Shown in pieces: positions 7,700-15,093 of a DNA stretch of 64,000 nucleotides (the stretch's first letter is position 1; each line of letters begins with the position of its first letter). The stretch is taken from NCBI RefSeq assembly GCF_014385005.1, contig NZ_JACRSZ010000015.1:1-64000 (forward strand). Reading direction: 5' to 3'. The DNA comes from Jingyaoa shaoxingensis. Its GTDB lineage: Bacteria; Bacillota; Clostridia; Lachnospirales; Lachnospiraceae. A program made the translations under genes and the position numbers. Under the pieces are notes generated by a model. It made no database searches. It saw only the letters and a list, made by a program, of their open reading frames with translations, and was not told the origin of the DNA.

Positions 7700-9073
7700 A
7701 TGTTTATAGGATTTTCAGTAAGTAATTTTTTGTCATTTAAAAATCCACAGACTATGTCTATGATGGCATCAAAAGTTGCTAGGCATAAAGAGCATATACT
7801 GAATGGAAATGGGAAAAAGATTTTAAAAACAGGACTTATTTATGGAGCTAATGCAGGTGGTAAAAGCAATTTTATTAAAGCAATTGATTTCTCTAGAGAT
7901 ATCATATTAGATGGTCTCGAAGAAGTAGATTTAAATCGAAAATATTTTAGAATTAGTAAAGATGGTTATAGACAGCCAGGCGTATTTGAGTATAGGCTTA
8001 TTACACAATCAAAAAAGGAATATTCTTACGGAATAGCAATTTCGTATGCAACAAAAGAAATTATTTCGGAATGGTTGGTACGCATTGAAAAAAGTGGTTC
8101 AGAAACGTGCATATTTAATAGAGATATTGATGAAAACGGAATGAATTTTACCTTTAGTGAAGTAAAGCATAAAAATGAAGCCGAAAAGATAAAATGGGAA
8201 ATATTTTTAGATGTATTTGGAAAAAATATTTCACCAGCGATGAAGAAAAAGAGTATTTTAAGTGATGTTGCGGAGAGAAGTAACGAAAAAAATGGAATTC
8301 TTAAAGAAATACGGGATGTCTATGAATGGTTTCAGAGTATAATAATTTTGTTTCCGACAAGTCAGTATAGTGGATTAAATCAATTGGTTGAAAAAGAAGA
8401 AGTAAGAAAATTTTTCTCTGATATATTGAAATATTTTGATACAGGCATAGAATCTGTTGAATCTAAACAGGGAGAAATGAATTTTGATAGAATTTTTGAA
8501 GGTATTCCAAAGGAACATGCAGAAAAATTAAAAATTAGAATTTCTAATGATATAGAAAATGATCCAGTTATGTTTAAGGTGAACAATCAAGTATATTCCT
8601 TAAGAAAAGATGAGGATGGCAATATTATAACGACAAAGATGATGCAAAATCATGGAAATTCACAAGAATTGTTTGAATATTCAGATGAGTCTGATGGAAC
8701 GCAAAGATTATTTGATTTAATTCCATTGTTCTATGAACATCAAAATAATAGAGTAATCTTTATAGATGAAATTGATAGGAGTCTTCATACGAACCTTACA
8801 AGAAGATTTTTAGAGCTTTTTTATACTCTTACAGAAGATGCAGATTGTCAGATAATTGCAACAACGCATGATTCTAATTTGTTGGATTTGGATTTAGTTA
8901 GACAAGATGAAATATGGTTTGTTAAACGCTCGGAGGATCATAGTTCTAAAATGTATTCATTAAATCGTTATAAGGAACGATATGACAAAAAAATCGATAA
9001 AGAATATTTATTAGGTCGATATGATGCAATACCGATATTTGATGAAGAAATTTTGGAGGATATGAATGATTAA
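7700..9073 (+). CDS. AAA15-type ATPase of an AbiL/RloB defence pair
   Basis: A 457-residue SMC-like ABC ATPase. It opens FIGFSVSNFLSFKNPQ and has Walker A GANAGGKS (49-56), an ABC-signature-like SDGTQRLFDL (331-340), Walker B VIFIDEID (352-359) and H-switch TTHD (388-391). ATG 7700 is chosen because a GAGAG site precedes it; the ATG at 7682 has none. It overlaps the RloB gene by 8 bp, as in two-gene AbiL-type anti-phage systems, where the ATPase is thought to sense infection and license the partner. The very AT-rich composition differs from the flanking genes and suggests transfer. Confidence 0.88.
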   Translation: MFIGFSVSNFLSFKNPQTMSMMASKVARHKEHILNGNGKKILKTGLIYGANAGGKSNFIKAIDFSRDIILDGLEEVDLNRKYFRISKDGYRQPGVFEYRLITQSKKEYSYGIAISYATKEIISEWLVRIEKSGSETCIFNRDIDENGMNFTFSEVKHKNEAEKIKWEIFLDVFGKNISPAMKKKSILSDVAERSNEKNGILKEIRDVYEWFQSIIILFPTSQYSGLNQLVEKEEVRKFFSDILKYFDTGIESVESKQGEMNFDRIFEGIPKEHAEKLKIRISNDIENDPVMFKVNNQVYSLRKDEDGNIITTKMMQNHGNSQELFEYSDESDGTQRLFDLIPLFYEHQNNRVIFIDEIDRSLHTNLTRRFLELFYTLTEDADCQIIATTHDSNLLDLDLVRQDEIWFVKRSEDHSSKMYSLNRYKERYDKKIDKEYLLGRYDAIPIFDEEILEDMND

Positions 9074-9956
9074 TCGCTATAGACTTACATCTACAGTATA
9101 TGAGCGAGAGGATGAATCACAAAAAGTCCTTCCGGAAAAAAGAATTTTTTTGTCTGTAGAGGGAAATGCAACAGAAAAAGAATATTTTGATGGAGTATCA
9201 AAATATAGAGAAAAAATAGGAATAAATGCTGAAGTTGATGTGGAAGTTCTGCGAAGAGGGAAAAAAGATACAAATAGTGCACCTCAACAAGTAATTGAAC
9301 TTTTAGAAGAATATATCAGACTTCGCGAACAAAAAGAAGATGATATTTTGGAAGAGATATCAGAACAATTTAAAGAACAATATAGCATAGAATTCATAAA
9401 ACAATATTTACAAGATCCAAATGAAATTCCTAAGAAGCAACGCAATTCTTTTATTACGGAACTTAAAAAGATTGGCTATGATATTAACTACAGGAAGTAT
9501 TTGAGAAAGTACAATAGGGAACTAGATGAATTTGCTGTATTAATAGATAGGGATATGCAAACTCATTCAGAAGAAAATATGCGTGAGTGTATAAAGCATT
9601 GTAAGGATAATGGATATAAATGCTATATTGCTAATCCTTGTTTTGAATTCTGGCTTTTAATGCATTTGGCAGATATAAATATTGAATTTGGAGAACAACT
9701 GGAAAAAATAAAAGAAAATCCCAAAATATCAGAACATCATACATTTGTAAGTAAAGCTGTATCAGAAAAAGGACATCATGGAAAAAGCGGAATTAAATTT
9801 GCAACACAATATATGCCTAGAATTAATCAAGCTATTAATCAGGCAAAAAAATTTGCAGTAGATGAAGAAGATCTAATAGATAATATTGGTTGCAATCTTT
9901 GGAAGCTGATGGAAGAACTGAAGCAGTATGGAAAAGATGAAACAGGAAGATTGTAA
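9066..9956 (+). CDS. RloB-family (Toprim-like) effector
   Basis: A 296-residue RloB-family protein. Visible are the Glu motif VEGNATEKEYF (31-41), the acidic pair DRD (161-163) after FAVLI, and the family signature NPCFEFWLLMH (190-200). This E...DxD layout resembles Toprim nucleases, so nuclease action on phage or host nucleic acid is inferred. It starts inside the ATPase stop region (8 bp overlap), implying coupled translation and a complex. It ends 71 bp before a terminator. The alternative is one of the related ATPase/Toprim (OLD/Gabija-like) systems, but NPCFEFW favours RloB. Confidence 0.85.
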   Translation: MINRYRLTSTVYEREDESQKVLPEKRIFLSVEGNATEKEYFDGVSKYREKIGINAEVDVEVLRRGKKDTNSAPQQVIELLEEYIRLREQKEDDILEEISEQFKEQYSIEFIKQYLQDPNEIPKKQRNSFITELKKIGYDINYRKYLRKYNRELDEFAVLIDRDMQTHSEENMRECIKHCKDNGYKCYIANPCFEFWLLMHLADINIEFGEQLEKIKENPKISEHHTFVSKAVSEKGHHGKSGIKFATQYMPRINQAINQAKKFAVDEEDLIDNIGCNLWKLMEELKQYGKDETGRL

Positions 9957-9964
9957 TTGCTTTC

Positions 9965-10100
9965 TAGCAATGACGTAACATCCTCCCCACCTACTTTGTG
10001 ACAATTATATAACGTCCCCTATACAGAAATATGCGGTTTTAAGCCATTTTCTTGGCAAAAAAGCCGCATATTTTTTGTAGCAATGACTTGACATCCTCGG
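9965..10100. repeat. Pair of IS200/IS605-end-like direct repeats
   Basis: TAGCAATGACGTAACATCCT (9965-9984) and TAGCAATGACTTGACATCCT (10078-10097) are near-identical and each is followed by a C- or G-run. They bracket a 47 bp hairpin. GACATCCTCCCC-type strings occur at IS200/IS605-family ends, but no transposase is present, so this may be a relic. Confidence 0.35.
10027..10076 (+). terminator. Terminator of the AbiL-like operon
   Basis: AAATATGCGG...CCGCATATTT stem with six Ts following on the + strand, 71 bp beyond the rloB-like stop. Confidence 0.75.
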
Positions 10101-10151
10101 GGGCTTTATGTACAGCTCAAAGTCTCCCTCATATGTGAAAGCTAAATGTAT

Positions 10152-10859
10152 TTATCCCGGAATCAATATACATGCACAATACCCCGGATGTGGCTGAAAG
10201 CAATAAATAGTCAGATCTTTCCCGATTTCCGGACTGTAATCATGTAGAATGACCTTTTTACCGTTTAAAGCTACGTCGGCATAAGTAACCAGCCATTTTT
10301 TATCTCCATTTTCAAAAACCTCATAAAACGAATTATTCAGCATTTCTGAAACCGGAATTCCTTCTACAACAGCCATTTCCTCATTACAATAACGAAATAC
10401 AAAATCTACTCCCCTGCCGTTCGCATCAAATACAAGTTCAATAACACAAAAAGCAAGCGGCATGTCATTGAGAATACTACATTTTTCCAACAATTCAAGG
10501 GGGATCATTTTCTCTGTTTTTTCATTCTGTTCTTTAGACAATCCTAACGCCTGTCTGAGTTGTTTATGTTGACTGGTATTCCTTTTTCGTCCCTGAAATA
10601 CACTTCCATCTGTCATGGCATATAATCCGTCATCTGAAATATTTACAATCTGTGATTTTCGAAGAAGAATACCTTTTGTAATATTCACAAATTCTTCATC
10701 CGGAAGATAAATTGCAATCTCTTTCACCGGAATTGCAGTCAGGATCTCTTTCCCATCAAAAAATGTAATTTTTGTAAGTGGATTTTGACGTGTAAGATAA
10801 AGAATATTAGATATATCAATATTTTTACGTTCAAAAAAATGAAGTACATTATATCTCAT
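10152..10859 (-). CDS. LytTR-type regulator with C-terminal PAS-like domain
   Basis: A 235-residue protein. Residues 1-100 fit a LytTR DNA-binding domain (ILYLTRQNPLTKITFFDGKE, VKEIAIYLPDEEF, KSQIVNISDD, GRKRNTSQHKQL). Residues 125-235 resemble a PAS-like sensor (MPLAFCVIELVFDANGRGV, FYEVFENGDKKW, CFQPHPGYCACI). No receiver domain is present, so it is not a classical response regulator. It may sense a ligand directly. Divergent from the alkylsulfatase-like gene 264 bp away, its likely target, though no LytTR repeats were assigned. Confidence 0.75.
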   Translation of the reverse strand: MRYNVLHFFERKNIDISNILYLTRQNPLTKITFFDGKEILTAIPVKEIAIYLPDEEFVNITKGILLRKSQIVNISDDGLYAMTDGSVFQGRKRNTSQHKQLRQALGLSKEQNEKTEKMIPLELLEKCSILNDMPLAFCVIELVFDANGRGVDFVFRYCNEEMAVVEGIPVSEMLNNSFYEVFENGDKKWLVTYADVALNGKKVILHDYSPEIGKDLTIYCFQPHPGYCACILIPG

Positions 10860-10897
10860 GTAAAAATACCTGCTTTCTGTTCGTTAATAATTTTCTG

Positions 10898-10925
10898 ACT
10901 TTAATGTTACTATATATTTCGTCAA
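10898..10925 (-). promoter_or_regulatory. Promoter of the LytTR regulator
   Basis: On the minus strand, TTGACG (10925-10920), 16 bp, TAAAGT (10903-10898), in the AT-rich divergent intergenic region. Confidence 0.45.
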
Positions 10926-11055
10926 AATACAATAGAACTTTTTATTAATTCCATTTTAAGATCATTGATAATGAATGATTATTTGAACTTAAATTAATAT
11001 ATTGAAAAATAACTAAAATTTTCGTGTATTTATTCATTTTAAATTCATAAAAATA

Positions 11056-11084
11056 TTGTTGTTTAAATGTATTTATGTTAAAAT
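11056..11084 (+). promoter_or_regulatory. Promoter of the alkylsulfatase-like operon
   Basis: TTGTTG (11056-11061), 17 bp, TAAAAT (11079-11084), 39 bp before the start codon. Confidence 0.4.
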
Positions 11085-11123
11085 AAAAACAGCGAGGATA
11101 TAGAACAAAGGGGGAAATATATC

Positions 11124-13106
11124 ATGAAAAGAAAAAAAGTAATTACTATGATTGCCGCTACATTGGCATTTACCATGACTGTCTGTGGCAGTTCAACCGC
11201 AATTGCAGCATCAGAATTAACAGCGGAAAGCAAACCGGCTACCCAGTATACGATTGATGCAAATCAGGAAGTTTATGCATTGCTGGATTTTGAAGATACT
11301 ACGGAGTTTGAGAATGCGACCAAAGGTCTGCTCGCTTCTCCGGATACTCTGGATATTTGTGATGAAAACGGGAAGGTTGTATGGAGTCAGACGGCATATG
11401 CTTTTCTGGATCAGGACGCTCCGGATACAGCGAATCCCAGCCTTTGGAGAAATACACAGCTGAATCATATTTATGGCCTTTTTGAAGTAACCGATGGAAT
11501 TTATCAGGTGCGTGGCTATGATATGTCCAATGTCACATTCATAAAAGGTGATACAGGATGGATTGTAGTAGATCCATTGATGAGTGTAGAGTGTGCACAA
11601 GCGGCTCTTGCCCTGGTGGAAGAGAATCTGGGCACTTTCCCTGTAAAGGCAGTGATCTACAGCCATTCCCATGTTGATCATTTCGGTGGAGTCAAGGGAG
11701 TTGTTTCGGAAGAAGAGGTACAAGCCGGCAATGTGCAGGTAATTGCACCGGAAGGCTTTGAGAAGTATGCTGTCAGCGAGAATATTTATGCAGGTACTGC
11801 TATGGGACGAAGAGCAAGTTACCAGTATGGAACAATGCTTGAGGGTGGTGAAACAGGATCCCTTGCCATTGGTATTGGTATGGGACAGTCTAAGGGCAGC
11901 ACAAGTTATATTTCTCCTACACTTGAAATCACACAAACCGGTGAGAAGCATATCATTGACGGAGTGGAAATTGAATTTCAGCTTACTCCGGGCACCGAAG
12001 CACCGGCAGAGATGAACTTCTGGATTGGATCGAAAAATGCTTTGTGGATGGCTGAAAACTGTACAGGAACACTCCACAATCTGTATACACTCCGCGGAGC
12101 CCAGGTGCGTGACGGAAATGCATGGGCAGAGTACATTATGGAATCTCTGGCTCTTTATGGTGATAAGGTAGATGTGGTATTCCAGTCCCATAACTGGCCA
12201 CATTGGGGAAATGACGTTATTCAGGAATATATGATCAATACGGCAGCTGTATATAAGTTTATTAACGACCAGACATTGCTTTATATTAATGAAGGTTATA
12301 CGGAAACAGAGATTGCCAATATGATCCAGCTTCCCGAGGAACTGGAGAAAGTCTGGTATACCCGTCAGTATTACGGTACAGTTTCTCATAATTCAAAGGC
12401 AGTATATGAGAAATATATGGGCTGGTATGACGGTAATCCTGTCCATCTTGCTGAACTTACACCATCGGATTATGCCCAAAAGCTGGTAGAATATTTCGGT
12501 GATACAGATGCAGTTCTTGAAAAAGCAAAAGAAGATTTTGCAAAGGGAGAATATCAGTGGGTGGCTCAGATTACCAATACGCTGGTTTTTGCTGATCCGG
12601 AAAATACTGATGCACGTTATCTGTGTGCGGATGCATTGGAGCAATTGGGATATCAGGCAGAATCAGGTCCATGGCGCAGTGCTTACCTTTGTGCCGCACA
12701 GGAACTGCGAAATGGTACAAATACCGATGATGCAACGCGAAGTAGCGGTAACGGTGATGTTTTCTTACATATGACACCGGATATGATTCTGGATTATCTG
12801 GGAATTCTTGTAGATACGACGAAGATTCCAGATCTGACCTTTACAGCAAATCTTATACTGCCGGAAGGCAATTATGTACTCCGCGTGAAAAATGGTGTAC
12901 TGCTTTATCAGAAGGATACACAGGAGCCGAATGCAGATGTAACATGGACTACAAAACGTGTCGGACTGTTGTCTGTTGTTCAGAAAAACGCAGAGAATGT
13001 TGCTGCTTTGATCGAACAGGAGGGTGATGAGACCTGTCTGACACGATTGATGGATGCGGTTACTGTTACGTCAGACAATAAATATTTTAATATTATTGAA
13101 CCATAA
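11124..13106 (+). CDS. Secreted alkylsulfatase-like metallo-beta-lactamase protein
   Basis: A 660-residue exported hydrolase. A Sec signal peptide (basic MKRKK, hydrophobic core, AIAA cleavage near residue 29) leads into an MBL-fold domain with the zinc motif HSHVDHFGG (H181, H183, D185, H186). The region around 400-540 fits the alkylsulfatase dimerisation domain and the last 110 residues an SCP2-like sterol-carrier domain, the order seen in SdsA1/YjcS-type alkylsulfatases that cleave sulfate esters. No lipobox is seen. Strong GGGGG Shine-Dalgarno. The substrate in this organism is unknown. Probably co-transcribed with the secreted protein 28 bp downstream. Confidence 0.88.
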   Translation: MKRKKVITMIAATLAFTMTVCGSSTAIAASELTAESKPATQYTIDANQEVYALLDFEDTTEFENATKGLLASPDTLDICDENGKVVWSQTAYAFLDQDAPDTANPSLWRNTQLNHIYGLFEVTDGIYQVRGYDMSNVTFIKGDTGWIVVDPLMSVECAQAALALVEENLGTFPVKAVIYSHSHVDHFGGVKGVVSEEEVQAGNVQVIAPEGFEKYAVSENIYAGTAMGRRASYQYGTMLEGGETGSLAIGIGMGQSKGSTSYISPTLEITQTGEKHIIDGVEIEFQLTPGTEAPAEMNFWIGSKNALWMAENCTGTLHNLYTLRGAQVRDGNAWAEYIMESLALYGDKVDVVFQSHNWPHWGNDVIQEYMINTAAVYKFINDQTLLYINEGYTETEIANMIQLPEELEKVWYTRQYYGTVSHNSKAVYEKYMGWYDGNPVHLAELTPSDYAQKLVEYFGDTDAVLEKAKEDFAKGEYQWVAQITNTLVFADPENTDARYLCADALEQLGYQAESGPWRSAYLCAAQELRNGTNTDDATRSSGNGDVFLHMTPDMILDYLGILVDTTKIPDLTFTANLILPEGNYVLRVKNGVLLYQKDTQEPNADVTWTTKRVGLLSVVQKNAENVAALIEQEGDETCLTRLMDAVTVTSDNKYFNIIEP

Positions 13107-13134
13107 AGTTTTGGGCGGAAAGGAAAGATAATAT

Positions 13135-13905
13135 ATGAAAAATAAATTATGGAAAATCATGATCGTGAACAGTATCCTGATTTCTGCAATTACATTATCA
13201 GGCAAAACAACGGTAAGCGTTCAGGCAGAAGAAACAGATATTTCAGCAGAAAGTGAAGAGGATCAGCAGATTCTCTTCGACGATGCAGTTGAAGATGCAA
13301 TGATCATTGACAAGGATGAAATCCTTCCCGTAGTAAGTCTGGAGGAGGGACAGCCATATGCCGTTTACGATCAAGATGGCAGAATCCTTCTTTATACATT
13401 CCATAAATATCCGGACAGTTATCCGGATGGCGCAGATGTAAAACTGGAATGGGGAAATGTATGGACGTTTACAGGCGGCGAACTGGAAGAATGGTATCAG
13501 AAAAATAAAGAGAATGTGACAGACTGGCAGACAAGAATAAAAGAACTCATTGGCCTGCGCCCGGATAATGAATCAGAGTATTTCACAGCCATGTGGGTAA
13601 AGCTGGAAGATGTTTTCAGACCGGCGTATGTTTCAGACATAACAGAAACAGAAATGACAGATGCATTTTCAGAAGAAGTTGATGAGGACTATAAAGAATG
13701 GTTTGATTCAAATATTATCTCCAGTTATTTTGACGGGAAATATCCATGGACGAGACTCGGTTACACATACGACTGGGCAGATAACGGAGAAGAATATGGT
13801 CTGTCTGAATTTGTTGTCAGAAAAAACAGTGAAGTAAAAGTAGCATATACTGTTGATCAGGAGACAATGCTGAAAAAAATGGATGAGTCTTCCTGGAGAC
13901 CGTAA
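13135..13905 (+). CDS. Secreted protein of unknown function
   Basis: A 256-residue exported protein: signal peptide (MKNKLWKIMIV, hydrophobic core, VQAEE cleavage near residue 32), then a very acidic, aromatic-rich domain (YAVYDQDGRILLYTFHK, EWGNVWTFTGGELEEWYQK, YDWADNGEEYG). No family recognised. It follows the alkylsulfatase-like gene by 28 bp with an AAAGGA site and is closed by a strong terminator, so both gene products are probably made together and meet outside the membrane. Confidence 0.75.
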   Translation: MKNKLWKIMIVNSILISAITLSGKTTVSVQAEETDISAESEEDQQILFDDAVEDAMIIDKDEILPVVSLEEGQPYAVYDQDGRILLYTFHKYPDSYPDGADVKLEWGNVWTFTGGELEEWYQKNKENVTDWQTRIKELIGLRPDNESEYFTAMWVKLEDVFRPAYVSDITETEMTDAFSEEVDEDYKEWFDSNIISSYFDGKYPWTRLGYTYDWADNGEEYGLSEFVVRKNSEVKVAYTVDQETMLKKMDESSWRP

Positions 13906-13910
13906 ACTGA

Positions 13911-13953
13911 AAAAAAGTACAGGACAGACATTTGGCTGGTCCTGTACTTTTTT
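13911..13953 (+). terminator. Strong terminator of the secreted-protein operon
   Basis: AAAAAAGTACAGGAC pairs with GTCCTGTACTTTTTT, loop 13 nt, T-run on the + strand. Confidence 0.9.
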
Positions 13954-14056
13954 GTAATAAGTCTGAAAGAGAAAACTCATATAAGCACTGGCGTCCACTT
14001 CCCTGTTTTGCTATACTGAAAAGAGAACGGCGTGTGTTAAAAATGGAGATGATAGA

Positions 14057-14365
14057 ATGGCGAAGATATTAGATGAGTCCCTAATATATGAGATTCTTTC
14101 TGTGGTGGAAGAAATACCGGAAGGAAGCGTGGCATCCTACGGACAGATCGCAGCACTGATTGGTCGTGAGAAAAATTCAAGACTGGTTGGCAGAGTATTA
14201 TCCAGGGCAGAATTTTATGGGGATTATCCCTGCCACCGTGTGGTGAATCATACCGGACGCACGGCACCGGGATGGAGAGAACAACGTTTTCTTCTGGAGC
14301 AGGAAGGCGTGGAATTCAAGGAAAACGGGCTGGTAGATATGAAAAAATATCAATGGAGGGTATAG
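14057..14365 (+). CDS. MGMT-family DNA-binding-domain protein
   Basis: A 102-residue single-domain protein of the 6-O-methylguanine-DNA methyltransferase family. GSVASYGQIAALIG is the winged-helix recognition region and PCHRVV (Cys59) the alkyl-accepting motif. It lacks the N-terminal domain of full Ogt/Ada enzymes. With Cys kept it might still transfer alkyl groups, unlike alkyltransferase-like proteins where Cys is replaced. It sits directly before an iolG relic and shares no obvious pathway with its neighbours. Confidence 0.85.
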   Translation: MAKILDESLIYEILSVVEEIPEGSVASYGQIAALIGREKNSRLVGRVLSRAEFYGDYPCHRVVNHTGRTAPGWREQRFLLEQEGVEFKENGLVDMKKYQWRV

Positions 14366-14367
14366 CA

Positions 14368-14483
14368 ATGATCAATTTAGGAATTATCGGCGCCGGAAGA
14401 ATTGGAATTCCAGAAAAGCAGTGTATGGCTATGATCAGAGAGTGGAAGTATTCGGCTCAGAAGGAATTTTTCATTCTGCGTTA
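14368..14483 (+). pseudogene. iolG: Relic of an inositol 2-dehydrogenase (Gfo/Idh) gene
   Basis: The frame starts MINLGIIGAGRIG, the NAD-binding start of Gfo/Idh enzymes, then fails at about 14409. In the +2 frame the next stretch reads SRKAVYGYDQRVEVFGSEG, the conserved block near residue 230-250 of inositol 2-dehydrogenases. So roughly 200 codons are missing, the join is out of frame, and the 3' part is also lost by about 14483. Only the initiation signal (GGAGG inside the MGMT gene) remains. A clear deletion derivative. Confidence 0.8.
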
Positions 14484-14615
14484 TTAGTCCGGTTAATTTT
14501 TGTATGCTGTACCAGAATAGTTAGTATCGTTTTTTACAATACAATTCCCTTCAAGACGATTATGATATGAATAAATCAAAACAAAACTAGTTACAAATCA
14601 AAAAAATCGATAAGT

Positions 14616-14662
14616 CAGCCGAGGATGTCTGCACACAATCGCAGATATCCCCGGCTGTTTTT
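14616..14662 (+). terminator. Hairpin with T-tail ahead of the oxidoreductase operon
   Basis: CAGCCGAGGATGTCTGC pairs with GCAGATATCCCCGGCTG, followed by TTTTTA. It may end transcription from the MGMT/iolG relic or act as a leader attenuator for the operon starting 90 bp later. Confidence 0.7.
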
Positions 14663-14679
14663 ATTTACACGAGCAACGA

Positions 14680-14710
14680 GCCAAAGTCCGTGCTTGCACG
14701 AGACCTTGGC
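14680..14710. repeat. Near-perfect palindromic hairpin
   Basis: GCCAAAGTCCGTGC (14680-14693) and GCACGAGACCTTGGC (14696-14710) form a long stem with a 2 nt turn and one mismatch. It has no T-tail. It resembles dispersed intergenic palindromes; its role is unknown. Confidence 0.5.
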
Positions 14711-14752
14711 GACTGCCGCGATAACTGTTCATCAACAGAAGGGAGAAAGGAT

Positions 14753-15079
14753 ATGGGAACACGTATTACAGAACATCCGATTTTGGGAGTACCACAGAAA
14801 GGCAGTCTGGTCAGTTTTACCTATGACGGCAAGAAGATTCAGGGATATGAGGGAGAGCCGATTGCAGCGGCACTGAAGGCAGCCGGCATTCAAATTCACC
14901 GGTATACAAAAAAAGAACATACACCGCGCGGTATTTTCTGTGCCATTGGACGCTGCACGGACTGTGTCATGGTGGTGGACGGCGTTCCCAATGTGCGAAC
15001 CTGTGTGACACCGCTGAAGGCGGGAATGAAGATCCAGACTCAGTATGGTGTATCCGCAGAACCTTTTGAAAAACAATAG
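14753..15079 (+). CDS. (2Fe-2S)-binding subunit, HcnA/sarcosine-oxidase type
   Basis: A 108-residue plant-type ferredoxin-like domain. Cys63, Cys68, Cys71 and Cys84 (FCAIGRCTDC...RTC) fit the C-x4-C-x2-C-x12-C [2Fe-2S] pattern found in HcnA, in the sarcosine oxidase alpha N-terminus and in a small subunit of archaeal dye-linked proline dehydrogenases. ATG 14753 follows GGGAGAAAGG. First gene of a four-gene set (this protein, FAD/4Fe-4S protein, BFD protein, FAD oxidase) likely making one multi-subunit amine or amino-acid dehydrogenase. Confidence 0.88.
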   Translation: MGTRITEHPILGVPQKGSLVSFTYDGKKIQGYEGEPIAAALKAAGIQIHRYTKKEHTPRGIFCAIGRCTDCVMVVDGVPNVRTCVTPLKAGMKIQTQYGVSAEPFEKQ

Positions 15080-15093
15080 CAGGAGATGAGAAA

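Noticed and set aside
11217..12389. A 390-residue minus-strand open frame
   Set aside because: It lies fully inside the alkylsulfatase-like gene, is Cys/His/Ile-rich like antisense translations, and has no Shine-Dalgarno.
14272..14487. A 71-residue frame overlapping the MGMT gene
   Set aside because: Only the part from 14368 has meaning, as the iolG relic; the rest is an out-of-frame reading of the MGMT gene.
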